A stretch of DNA of 64,000 nucleotides from contig NZ_CP016443.1 of NCBI RefSeq assembly GCF_001742165.1, positions 620,001 through 684,000 on the forward strand. The letters run 5' to 3'. The translations under genes and the position numbers were made by a program. Origin of the DNA: Burkholderia stabilis. GTDB taxonomy: Bacteria > Pseudomonadota > Gammaproteobacteria > Burkholderiales > Burkholderiaceae. This document shows, piece by piece, positions 52,863-61,358 of the stretch (positions within the stretch are counted from its first letter, which is position 1; each line of letters starts with the position of its first letter). The notes beneath the pieces were generated by a model. It was given only the letters and a program-made list of their open reading frames with translations, searched no databases and had not been told where the DNA came from.

Positions 52863-52889
52863 TAAAGAATCATCCCGTATACCCGTTAA
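52863..52889 (+). promoter_or_regulatory. Sigma-28 (FliA)-type promoter
   Basis: TAAA (52863-52866), 15-bp spacer, CCCGTTAA (52882-52889), compared with the FliA consensus TAAA-N15-GCCGATAA: six of eight in the -10 match and the spacing is exact. Located ~70 bp before the chemoreceptor start. Confidence 0.65.
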
Positions 52890-52958
52890 TGCCGGCACGA
52901 GCCCGTATCTGGTCGAACAATAAATTCAATTTGCCAACCACACGCGCAGAGGCACAAC

Positions 52959-54593
52959 GTGAAAATCGCCAGAATGAGCATCAAAACTAAGCTGCTGGGC
53001 GGCTTCGGCTTGCTCGCCGCAGTCGTCGTGATCGTGTCGGGCATGGCCCTCAAGGCACTGTCCGATACCAACGCCGAGTTTTCCCGCTACATGAACGGCA
53101 TCAACGCGCGCGCGAATCTGTCCGCGCAAATCCGCACCGCGGTCGACCGGCGAGCGATCGCCGCGCGCAATCTCGTGCTCGTCACCAAACCGTCCGACGT
53201 CGAGCTCGAACTGGCCGAAGTGAACCAGGCGCACAAGGACGTGCAGGAACGTCTCGCGAAGCTCAAGGACATGATGGCGAACGCGACCGACACGTCCGAT
53301 CGCGCACGCGAACTGGTGGGCGACATCGTGCGTATCGAAGGCAGCTACGGGCCCGTCGCGCTGCGCATCGTCGGGCTTGCGCAGGCCGGCAAGAAGGACG
53401 AGGCCACCGCCGACATCGATGCGAATTGCCGTCCGCTGCTCGCGCAGCTGGTGCGCGCGACCGACGCGTACGCGGCCTACACGCATGAACGCGAACTCGC
53501 GATCGCGCAGGAATTCACGGATCGCTACGTGATGGAGCGCAACCTGCTGGCCGGCATCTGCCTGATCGCCGTCGCGGTCGCCGTCTGTGGCGGCCTGTGG
53601 CTCACACGCAAGATCACGGTGCCGATCGGCGCGGCGGTGGACGTCGCGCGCACGGTGGCGAACGGCGATCTCGGCAGCCGCATCCAGGTGAACGGCAACG
53701 ACGAGACGCGCGATCTGCTCGAAGCATTGCGAACGATGAACGAGCGGCTGATCGGCATCGTCGGCCGTGTGCGCGATTCGTCGAACAGCATCGCGCATGC
53801 GGTGGGCGAGATCGCGTCGGGCAACCTCGACCTGAGCCAGCGCACCGAGGAACAGGCCGCGTCGCTGCAGGAAACCGCCGCGACGATGGAAGAATTCACG
53901 TCGACGGTACGGCTGAACGCAGAGAACGCGCAACAGGCGAGCACGCTCGCCGCGAACGCGTCGGATGTGGCGCAGCGCGGCAGCTCGGTGGTCGGCCGCG
54001 TGGTCGACACGATGACGGAGATCGGTCACAGCTCGTCGAAGATCGCCGACATCACGGGCATCATCGAAGGCATCGCGTTCCAGACCAACATCCTCGCGCT
54101 GAACGCGGCCGTCGAAGCGGCGCGCGCGGGCGAACAGGGCCGCGGCTTCGCGGTCGTCGCGAGCGAGGTGCGCAGTCTCGCGCAGCGCTCGTCGACGGCG
54201 GCGAAGGAAATCAAGGAACTGATCTCCGCATCGGTGCAGACGATCCAGGACGGCTCGGCGCTCGCGGGCGAAGCCGGCAAGACGATGTCCGACGTCACGC
54301 AGGCCGTCGCGCGCGTGACGGACATCATGGGCGAGATCGCGGCGGCATCGGCCGAGCAGAGCCGCGGCATCGACCAGGTGAACCTGACGATCACGCAAAT
54401 GGACGAGACGACCCAGCAGAACGCGGCGCTCGTCGAACAGGCCGCGGCCGCATCGAAATCGCTCGAGGCGCAGGGCCGCGAGCTTTCCGAAACGGTCTCC
54501 GCGTTCCGGATGCCGTCCGGCGCGCACACGACGTCGCCGGGCACGCATGCGCAGGAAGCCGATACGCGTCACTGGCAGCCGGCCACCGCATAA
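52959..54593 (+). CDS. Methyl-accepting chemotaxis protein
   Basis: 544 residues from GTG 52959 (AGAGG at 52948-52952). TM1 (~8-30), periplasmic four-helix-bundle ligand domain (~40-190, with RRAIAARNLVL typical of the 4HB_MCP/Tar family), TM2 (~190-212), HAMP (~213-265), and the signalling domain with the conserved hairpin tip IAFQTNILALNAAVEAARAGEQGRGFAVVASEVRSLAQRSS. The methylation helices include QRTEEQAASLQETAATMEE. It lacks a terminal CheR pentapeptide NWETF. A sigma-28-type promoter and an Anr box lie upstream. Confidence 0.92.
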   Translation: MKIARMSIKTKLLGGFGLLAAVVVIVSGMALKALSDTNAEFSRYMNGINARANLSAQIRTAVDRRAIAARNLVLVTKPSDVELELAEVNQAHKDVQERLAKLKDMMANATDTSDRARELVGDIVRIEGSYGPVALRIVGLAQAGKKDEATADIDANCRPLLAQLVRATDAYAAYTHERELAIAQEFTDRYVMERNLLAGICLIAVAVAVCGGLWLTRKITVPIGAAVDVARTVANGDLGSRIQVNGNDETRDLLEALRTMNERLIGIVGRVRDSSNSIAHAVGEIASGNLDLSQRTEEQAASLQETAATMEEFTSTVRLNAENAQQASTLAANASDVAQRGSSVVGRVVDTMTEIGHSSSKIADITGIIEGIAFQTNILALNAAVEAARAGEQGRGFAVVASEVRSLAQRSSTAAKEIKELISASVQTIQDGSALAGEAGKTMSDVTQAVARVTDIMGEIAAASAEQSRGIDQVNLTITQMDETTQQNAALVEQAAAASKSLEAQGRELSETVSAFRMPSGAHTTSPGTHAQEADTRHWQPATA

Positions 54594-55216
54594 CGGCGAC
54601 GACGATGCGCACGCTGCTTCGCTTGCCCGCCTGCATCGCGCTTGCGCGCACCGCGCGATGCGCGGCCGCGCGCGGCACGCGGTGCGGCTGCGCATCGTCC
54701 CTCTCCTGCGGACTCGGCGCGCGCACACGACATCGCGCAACACCGATTCGCGTCGTGCGTTCGCGGCACGCTTGCATGTAGGTCGCGCATCGGCGTAGCT
54801 GCATCGAAGGTCGTCACCGTCGTCGCCACCGTCGATCGGCGCGACATCGTGCCGATGCGTATTCGCGCACGCACGACTGTCTGAACAAGTCCCGCTATCC
54901 ACCACCGCGCACTACGCACGCCACCTTTGCAGCGCCGCGCAAATTCCGATCCCGCCCGCGCCTCGCACGCCGCCGCGCCGATGTCACGGCTGTCACGCCG
55001 CATTCATACCCGCTTCGTTCGCCGCTGCAGACTTTTAAATCGAACGAATGACGAGTATCCTAAAAAAAGCACTCCCCGTTCGAACGGCGAATCGCGTGCC
55101 CCTGATTCCCGTCCGATCGCATTGCGGCCCCATCGCATCGCGCGCAGCGCGTCGATGGCGGCGTCCGCTTCGCGCCGCCGGCCGCACCCTTCCCCCAACA
55201 ATCGTCAGGAGAGCTG
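54594..55216. other. Intergenic region between chemoreceptor and otsA
   Basis: 623 bp. I find no convincing gene; short open frames here (for instance from 54605) have no ribosome site and are Arg/Ala-rich noise. Bases 55030-55080 are AT-rich and hold a weak promoter candidate (TTTAAA, 16 bp, TATCCT at about 55057) for otsA. Confidence 0.45.
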
Positions 55217-56623
55217 GTGAGCCGACTCGTCGTCGTATCCAATCGCATTGCAGATCCCCGTAAAGCCGCGGCCGGTGGCCTTGCCGTTGCCGTGAAGGAC
55301 AGCCTGCAGGAAACCGGCGGCGTCTGGTTCGGCTGGAGCGGCAGGCTACGCGGCGGCGACGATCAGCCGTCGCATGGCGACGAGGTCCAGATCCAGAACG
55401 TCGGTGGCATCCAGCTCGCGACCATCGATCTCGATCCGCAGGATTACGACGCGTATTACCTCGGTTATTCGAACAACGTGCTGTGGCCGGTGTTTCACTA
55501 CCGGCTCGATCTCGCCCAGTTCGACCGGCGTTTCGCCGACGGCTACCGGCGCGTGAACCAGCTGTTCGCGCGCAAGCTGCGCACGCTGCTGCGCCCCGAC
55601 GACACCATCTGGGTCCACGACTACCAACTGATTCCGCTCGCCGCCGAACTGCGCGCGATGGGCTGCACGAATCCGATCGGCTTCTTCCTGCACATCCCGA
55701 TGCCGCCGCCGCCGATCATGGCCGCGATCCCCGAACACGAATGGCTGATGCGCTCGCTGTTCGCGTACGACCTGGTCGGCTTCCAGACCGAATCGGACCT
55801 GCTGCACTTCGAGCATTACGTCGAAGCGGAAGCCGGCGCCGCGCGGCTGCAGGACGGCCGCCTGCGCGCGTTCGGCCGCACGCTGTCGGCCGGTGCGTTC
55901 CCGATCGGCATCAACGTCGACGAGTTCGAATCGCTCGCGCGCGATCGCGACGGCATCGACATGTTCGAGCGGATGCGCGACGAATATTCGCGCCGCCAGT
56001 TGCTCGTCGGTGTCGACCGGCTCGACTACACGAAGGGGCTGCCGCAGCGCGTGCATGCGTTCCGCGAGTTGCTCGAACAGTATCCGGAGAACCGCGATCG
56101 CGCGACGCTGATCCAGATCGCCGCGCCGAGCCGCGAGGATCTCGGCGCGTACGACGACCTGCGGCGCGAGATGGACAGCCTGTGCGGCGCGATCAACGGC
56201 GACTACGGTGAACTCGAATGGATGCCGATGCGCTACATCCACCGCACCGTCGCGCGCAAGCGCTTGCCGGGCCTCTACCGCGCGAGCCGCGTCGCGCTCG
56301 TCACGCCGCTGCGCGACGGGATGAACCTCGTGGCGAAGGAGTTCCTGGCCGCGCAGGACGCGGCCGATCCGGGCGTGCTCGTGCTGTCGCGTTTCGCGGG
56401 CGCGGCCGAGCAGTTGAAATCGGCGCTGCTCGTCAATCCGTACGAAACGCAAGGCACCGCGCAGGCGATCCAGCGCGCGCTCGCGATGCCGCTCGAGGAG
56501 CGCCGCCAGCGTCACGCGGCGCTGATGGCGATCGTGCGCAAGACCGACGTGCACTGGTGGCGCACGCGTTTTCTCGATGCGCTCGCCGAAGCAGCCGAAG
56601 TCGCCGCGGCCACCGCGCCCTGA
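55217..56623 (+). CDS. otsA: Trehalose-6-phosphate synthase OtsA
   Basis: 468 residues from GTG 55217 (AGGAGAG at 55207-55213). GT20 retaining glycosyltransferase: VVSNRIADPRKAAAGGLAVAV (UDP-glucose loop), WVHDYQLIPLAAELRAMG, GFFLHIPMPPPP, FQTESDLLHFEHYV, GVDRLDYTKGLPQRVHAF and LRDGMNLVAKEFLAAQ. It joins UDP-glucose and glucose-6-phosphate. The phosphatase OtsB is not adjacent. Trehalose protects against osmotic, heat and desiccation stress; OsmC and FtsH follow, also stress genes, on the opposite strand. Confidence 0.95.
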   Translation: MSRLVVVSNRIADPRKAAAGGLAVAVKDSLQETGGVWFGWSGRLRGGDDQPSHGDEVQIQNVGGIQLATIDLDPQDYDAYYLGYSNNVLWPVFHYRLDLAQFDRRFADGYRRVNQLFARKLRTLLRPDDTIWVHDYQLIPLAAELRAMGCTNPIGFFLHIPMPPPPIMAAIPEHEWLMRSLFAYDLVGFQTESDLLHFEHYVEAEAGAARLQDGRLRAFGRTLSAGAFPIGINVDEFESLARDRDGIDMFERMRDEYSRRQLLVGVDRLDYTKGLPQRVHAFRELLEQYPENRDRATLIQIAAPSREDLGAYDDLRREMDSLCGAINGDYGELEWMPMRYIHRTVARKRLPGLYRASRVALVTPLRDGMNLVAKEFLAAQDAADPGVLVLSRFAGAAEQLKSALLVNPYETQGTAQAIQRALAMPLEERRQRHAALMAIVRKTDVHWWRTRFLDALAEAAEVAAATAP

Positions 56624-56637
56624 CGCGCTCGACGCAC

Positions 56638-57105
56638 TCACTCATCCGTCGCCGCGCATTCGAGCGTCGCACCGTTCGCATCGCACACGTCGACCGCAAT
56701 CGGGATGCCGGCGCGCAGGCTTTCGGCCACGACGCAATAGGCGTCGAACCGATCGAGCGCACGCGTCGCTGCCGCGAGATCGGCCCATGTTTTCCCGATC
56801 GACAGGCGCACGGCCATCGCGCCCACGCGCACCCTGCCCGCGTCGTTCTGCACCATGTCGACGTCGATGTGTGCGGTGACCGGCTGCGGATCGACACGCT
56901 GTTTTTTCAGCGCGAACAGCAAGCTCGCTGCCAGACAGCTCGCGACGGCCGCGGCCAGCAGACGGACCGGATTCGGCCCGCGACCGTCGCCGAGCGGTGG
57001 CGGTTCGTCGGTGAGCACCGGCGACAGCGTCGTGCCGGCAAATGCGACTTCGAAACAGAAACGCGCCTGTTGCGCGACATCGACCGATACGTGCGCCTCG
57101 CTCAT
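56638..57105 (-). CDS. OsmC/Ohr-family protein
   Basis: 155 residues. OsmC fold marks: PNPVRLLAAAVASCLAASLLFALKK has the conserved peroxidatic Cys in a helix (A-x-x-S-C), and the second Cys in AYCVVAESLRAGIPI. It reduces organic hydroperoxides with thiols, though OsmC members vary in substrate. Convergent with otsA (15-bp gap, no hairpin). FtsH is 78 bp upstream in the same direction, so they may be co-transcribed. Confidence 0.85.
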   Translation of the reverse strand: MSEAHVSVDVAQQARFCFEVAFAGTTLSPVLTDEPPPLGDGRGPNPVRLLAAAVASCLAASLLFALKKQRVDPQPVTAHIDVDMVQNDAGRVRVGAMAVRLSIGKTWADLAAATRALDRFDAYCVVAESLRAGIPIAVDVCDANGATLECAATDE

Positions 57106-57183
57106 GGCGACTCCGTGACTGGAAAACGGGAAAGGAGGCGCGGCGCCGGATCGGCGCGCGCCGGCCGCAGGCTCGCGGCGCGT

Positions 57184-59157
57184 TCAGCGATCGGGTTCGC
57201 GCGGCGGGCCGTACGCGACGAAATCGCGCTCGACCGCGGAGGCTTGCTCGGGCGCGATCGCGTCGCCGCGCGGGCCGGCTTCGTCGCCGGATGCCGCTGC
57301 TGCGGACGACGGTTCGATGCGCCCTTCGATCAGCGCCTGCAGCGCATCGCGTTCGAGCACCTCGCATTGCAGCAACCGTTGCGCGATGCGTTCGAGCGCA
57401 TCGCGGCGTTCACCTAGTGTTGCCGCGACGCGTGCATGCGCGTCGGTCAGCAGCGTGTGGACCTCGTCGTCGATCATGCGCGAGGTATGCTCGCTGCAGC
57501 GGCCTTCGCCCGCACGCCACGCGCCGGGCATGCCCTGGCGCGCATCGCCGTCGTCGAACGTCACGAGCCCGATCTTCTCGCTCATCCCGTACTGCATGAC
57601 CATGTGGCGCGCCATCGCGGTCGCGCGTTCGAGATCGTTCTGCGCGCCCGTCGACACGTCGCCGAACACGAGCTCTTCCGCGACACGCCCGCCGAGCAGC
57701 GCATCGATCCGGTCGAGCAGCTCGCTCCTGCGCAGCACGTAGCGATCCTCGGTCGGCACCTGCTGCGTGTAGCCGAGCGCGGCCACGCCGCGCGGAATGA
57801 TCGACACCTTCTTCACCGGGTCGCAATGCGCGCGGCTTTCCGCGACGAGCGCGTGGCCGGCTTCGTGATACGCGATGGTCAGCTTCTCCTGCGCGTTCAT
57901 CACGCGGCTCTTGCGCTCGAGGCCCGTCAACGCGCGATCGATCGCCTCGTCGAAATCGGCCATGCCGATCGCCGGCTTGCCGAGTTCGGCCGCATGCAGC
58001 GCGGCCTCGTTGACGACGTTCGCGAGATCCGCGCCGACGAAGCCCGGCGTGCGCGACGCGAGTTCGCCGAGATCGACGTCGGCCGCGAGCTTCACGCGCT
58101 TCACGTGCACGCCGAGGATCTGCCGGCGGCCGGTCACGTCGGGCCGGTCGATCGCGATGTGGCGATCGAAACGGCCCGGCCGCAGCAGCGCGGGATCGAG
58201 AATCTCGGGCCGGTTCGTCGCGGCCATGATGATGACGCCGGAGCCGGCCTGGAAGCCGTCCATCTCGACGAGCAACTGGTTGAGCGTCTGCTCGCGTTCG
58301 TCGTTGCCCGACATCGGGCCGACGCCGCGTACCTTGCCGAGCGCATCGAGCTCGTCGACGAACACGATGCACGGCGCCTTCTGCTGCGCCTGCTCGAACA
58401 GATCGCGCACGCGCGCGGCGCCGACGCCGACGAACATCTCGACGAACGCCGAGCCGCTGATCGAGAAGAACGGCACCGCCGCCTCGCCGGCCACCGCGCG
58501 TGCGAGCAGCGTCTTGCCCGTGCCCGGCGCGCCGACGACGAGCACGCCCTTCGGGATCTTGCCGCCGAGCCGCTGGTAGCGATCGGGGTTGCGCAGAAAC
58601 GCGACGAGCTGCTGCAACTCGGCCTTCGCCTCGTCGATGCCCGCGATATCGTCGAACGTGATGCCGGTTTCCTGCTGCACGTACACGCGCGCGCGGCTCT
58701 TGCCCATCCCGGTGAAGTCCTGCAGCCCGCCGCGCCTTCGCAGCATCATGTTCCAGATGAACACGAACAGCACGAGCGGCAGCAGCCACGAAGCCAGCGA
58801 CGCGATCCAGCTCGTGTCGGGCGTGCCGTGATAACGGATGCCGGCGGCGGTCAGCGTATCGGTGAGGCGATCGTCGCTCACGCGGTTGGTCGTGAAGCGC
58901 CACGGCGCGCCGGCCTGCTGCGCGACCGCCGCTTCGGACGCCGGCAGCATCGTGCCGGCCTGCGGCATCTTCAGCGTGCCCGTGATCGACGTGGGGCCGA
59001 CTTCGAGATCGTCGACGAGGCGCGCGGCGACGAGCCGGTGGAAATCGCTGTAGGCAATCGACGTCGACGCCGGGTGAAGCATCAGCAACTGCGCAGCGAA
59101 CAGCACGAAGAAGCCCGCCGCGATCAGCAATCCCGGGTAGTCGAATTTCCTGTCCAT
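57184..59157 (-). CDS. ftsH: FtsH-type AAA+ membrane zinc protease (paralogue)
   Basis: 657 residues from ATG 59157. Two TM segments (~10-27, 121-139) flank a periplasmic domain; AAA Walker A GAPGTGKT (209-216), Walker [10 protein letters not shown] (264-272), [21 protein letters not shown], and the zinc protease HEAGH (431-435). The N-terminus is not that of housekeeping FtsH (which begins MNNNM-like and has a larger periplasmic part in my memory), and the yhbY-ftsJ-folP neighbours are missing, so it is likely a second FtsH. Degrades membrane and some soluble proteins under stress. Sequence otherwise intact; C-terminal tail is low-complexity Ala/Glu. Confidence 0.88.
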   Translation of the reverse strand: MDRKFDYPGLLIAAGFFVLFAAQLLMLHPASTSIAYSDFHRLVAARLVDDLEVGPTSITGTLKMPQAGTMLPASEAAVAQQAGAPWRFTTNRVSDDRLTDTLTAAGIRYHGTPDTSWIASLASWLLPLVLFVFIWNMMLRRRGGLQDFTGMGKSRARVYVQQETGITFDDIAGIDEAKAELQQLVAFLRNPDRYQRLGGKIPKGVLVVGAPGTGKTLLARAVAGEAAVPFFSISGSAFVEMFVGVGAARVRDLFEQAQQKAPCIVFVDELDALGKVRGVGPMSGNDEREQTLNQLLVEMDGFQAGSGVIIMAATNRPEILDPALLRPGRFDRHIAIDRPDVTGRRQILGVHVKRVKLAADVDLGELASRTPGFVGADLANVVNEAALHAAELGKPAIGMADFDEAIDRALTGLERKSRVMNAQEKLTIAYHEAGHALVAESRAHCDPVKKVSIIPRGVAALGYTQQVPTEDRYVLRRSELLDRIDALLGGRVAEELVFGDVSTGAQNDLERATAMARHMVMQYGMSEKIGLVTFDDGDARQGMPGAWRAGEGRCSEHTSRMIDDEVHTLLTDAHARVAATLGERRDALERIAQRLLQCEVLERDALQALIEGRIEPSSAAAASGDEAGPRGDAIAPEQASAVERDFVAYGPPREPDR

Positions 59158-59622
59158 GGCATCGGGCCAGCCACACGCGCCGCGCGGTGCGCGCTCACGC
59201 GGGCACGCACGCGCGCTCGGCGCGCGGCATCGGCGGCCATGCGGAGGAAGCGGCATGCATCCGCGTCATCGTCGCCTCGTTTCGTTGCATCAATGACACG
59301 CCGCGACGGCGCCGTCGGCCGGCGCCGCCAGGCGATCCTCGCCCGGGCGGCACGCCGCGACGCGCCGCCCCTGAATCCAGTCTAGCTCGCGCACGGGCGT
59401 CCCGCATTGCCTGCCTCGCGCATCGAAATCGTCCGACAAACGCCTTTCATCGGCAGCCCTCGCCGCGTTATAGTCGCGTTCGTGACATTTTTGTGACAGT
59501 CGTGCCGCGCTGGCACGCGTGCGACACCGGCCGTTGCTTTCCGTCACGCGTCGCGGCAGCCGGTGCGGCGTCGCCGCGCATCGAACGACAACACCCACCC
59601 GCCCATTCGAGGAGCACACGAC
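59158..59622. other. Divergent intergenic region ftsH-phosphatase
   Basis: 465 bp between the leftward FtsH gene and the rightward AcpA-like gene. It contains a PHO-type repeat (59482-59499) and a -10-like TATAAC on the minus strand (59472-59467). Otherwise GC-rich with no gene I can support. Confidence 0.5.
59482..59499 (-). promoter_or_regulatory. Candidate PHO (PhoB) box
   Basis: Minus strand reads CTGTCAC-AAAA-ATGTCAC, 16 of 18 bases matching the CTGTCAT-A(A/T)A(T/A)-CTGT(A/C)A(C/T) pattern. A TATAAC -10-like hexamer follows 9 bases later on the same strand (59472-59467), a spacing usual for PhoB promoters. Orientation points to the FtsH gene, 325 bp away, though the phosphatase gene (123 bp away) is the more natural target. 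Confidence 0.5.
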
Positions 59623-61287
59623 GTGAACGACACCCCCGATCGCCCCGACGACCTTCCTGCCGATCCCGACCGCCGCCGTGTGCTCGGCGGCCTCGCCGCG
59701 CTCGGTGCGGGTGTCGCGCTCACCGGTTGCGAAACGACGCAGCCGGCCGCGCCGCGTTCCGCCGCCGACTTGCGGCTCGACGAAGCCTTGCGCCAGCACG
59801 TGCGCCATATCGTGGTGATCTACGCGGAAAACCGCAGCTTCTCGAACCTGTACGGCGATTTCCCCGGCGTGCGCCATCCGCTGAGCGAGGTGCGGCCGGA
59901 ACACGCGCAGCAGCTCGATCGCGACGGCAAGACGCCGCTGCCCGTGCTGCCGAAGATCTGGGGCGGGCTCGTGCCGCAGGCGCAGGAAGTGGACGGCAAG
60001 CGCTACGCGATCGCCGAGCGCGACATCGACAAGCTGCCGAACGCGCCGTTCCGGATCGCCGACGCGCAGGGCAAGCCGCTGCCGAACGGCGTCATCACGC
60101 GCGACCTGTGGCACCGCTTCTACCAGAACCAGATGCAGATCGCGGCCGGCCGCAACAACCAGTTCGCCGCGTGGGCCGATTCGGGCGGCCTCGTGATGGG
60201 CCATTACCGCAATTCGGCGGACACGCTGCGGCTGTGGAATCTCGCGCGGCAATACACGCTGTGCGACAACTTCTTCATGGCGGCCTTCGGCGGCTCGTGG
60301 ATGAACCACATGTTCCTGATTTCGGCGCAGCCGCCGATGTATCCGGACGCGCACAAGCATCCGCACGCGGCCAAGCTGCTGTCGAAGGTCGAAGGCGACG
60401 ATCCGGCCGGCACGCGCCTGAAGCTCGCCGACGATTCGCCCGCATCCGCGCTCGACGGCCCGCCGAAGTTCGCCGGCGACGGCCCACTGACGCCGGACGG
60501 CTACGGCGTGAACACGATGGCGCCGCCGTACCAGCCGAGCTACGTACCGCCGCCCGACCCGGGCAACGCCGCCTATGCGGACCCGGACGACCATCGCGTG
60601 ATGCCGCCGCAGGGCTATGCGACGATCGGCGACCGCCTGTCGGAGAAGAACATCGACTGGGCGTGGTACAGCGGCGCGTGGCAGTACGCGCTCGAACATC
60701 GCGACACGGGCACCGTGCCGGATTTCCAGTACCACCACCAGCCGTTCAACTACTTCCGCAACTTCGCGCCGGGCACCGAAGCACGCCAGCGGCACCTGCG
60801 CGACGCAGGGCTCGGCGACGAACCGTCGACGAACCGCTTCATCGCCGACATCGACGCGGGCCGCCTGCCGGCCGTCACGTTCTACAAGCCGCAGGGCAAC
60901 CTGAACATGCACGCGGGCTATGCCGACATCGAATCGGGCGACCGCCATATCGCGACCGTGATCGACCATATCCGGCGCGGGCCTCAATGGGCGAACACCG
61001 TGATCGTGATGACGCACGACGAGAACGGCGGCTGGTGGGACCACGTCGCGCCGCCGGTCGGCGATCGCTGGGGCCCGGGTTCGCGGATTCCGGCGCTCGT
61101 GATCTCGCCGTTCGCGAAGAAGGGTTTCGTCGATCACACGCTGTACGACACGAACTCGATCCTGCGCTTCATCAGCCGCGTGCACGGACTCGCGCCGCTC
61201 GACGGCGTGGCCGCGCGCAACAAGGCGTTCGCCGCGCGCGGCGAGACGCCGCCGGGCGATCTGACGAACGCGCTCGACCTCGGCTGA
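59623..61287 (+). CDS. AcpA/phospholipase C-type phosphoesterase
   Basis: 554 residues from GTG 59623 (AGGAG at 59610-59614, 8-base spacer). N-terminus has a twin-arginine-like RRRVLGGLAALGAGVALTGC (20 residues) with a lipobox-like LTGC, so it is exported, possibly as a lipoprotein. The catalytic fold is that of Francisella AcpA and phospholipase C: HIVVIYAENRSFSNLYGDFPG with the metal-binding ENRSF site, VIVMTHDENGGWWDHVAPP, and SRIPALVISPFAKKGFVDHT. It cleaves phosphomonoesters or phosphodiesters. A PHO-like box upstream fits a phosphate-scavenging role. Confidence 0.88.
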   Translation: MNDTPDRPDDLPADPDRRRVLGGLAALGAGVALTGCETTQPAAPRSAADLRLDEALRQHVRHIVVIYAENRSFSNLYGDFPGVRHPLSEVRPEHAQQLDRDGKTPLPVLPKIWGGLVPQAQEVDGKRYAIAERDIDKLPNAPFRIADAQGKPLPNGVITRDLWHRFYQNQMQIAAGRNNQFAAWADSGGLVMGHYRNSADTLRLWNLARQYTLCDNFFMAAFGGSWMNHMFLISAQPPMYPDAHKHPHAAKLLSKVEGDDPAGTRLKLADDSPASALDGPPKFAGDGPLTPDGYGVNTMAPPYQPSYVPPPDPGNAAYADPDDHRVMPPQGYATIGDRLSEKNIDWAWYSGAWQYALEHRDTGTVPDFQYHHQPFNYFRNFAPGTEARQRHLRDAGLGDEPSTNRFIADIDAGRLPAVTFYKPQGNLNMHAGYADIESGDRHIATVIDHIRRGPQWANTVIVMTHDENGGWWDHVAPPVGDRWGPGSRIPALVISPFAKKGFVDHTLYDTNSILRFISRVHGLAPLDGVAARNKAFAARGETPPGDLTNALDLG

Positions 61288-61302
61288 CGGCGGGTTGAAA
61301 CG

Positions 61303-61344
61303 ACGACGCCCCGGGCCACGCAATCGCGCGGCCCGGGGCGTCGT
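61303..61344. terminator. Bidirectional hairpin terminator
   Basis: ACGACGCCCCGGGCC (61303-61317) and GGCCCGGGGCGTCGT (61330-61344): perfect 15-bp stem with a 12-base loop between two convergent genes (stop at 61287, stop at 61359). On the plus strand TCATTT follows and on the minus strand CGTTTCAA, so T-tracts are modest but the stem is very strong. Confidence 0.75.
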
Positions 61345-61358
61345 TCATTTCAGCCAGG

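Larger units (their letters stand above)
52574..52958. other. AT-rich regulatory region upstream of chemoreceptor
   Basis: 385 bp, markedly AT-rich (especially 52640-52760), no gene. It holds the Anr/FNR-type box (52789-52802) and the sigma-28-type promoter (52863-52889). ATAAAACCGG and GGTTTTAG-like fragments near 52715-52740 look like half inverted repeats, not assigned. Confidence 0.6.

Noticed and set aside
54605..54781. Short open frame after the chemoreceptor
   Set aside because: No ribosome site; Arg/Ala-rich noise.
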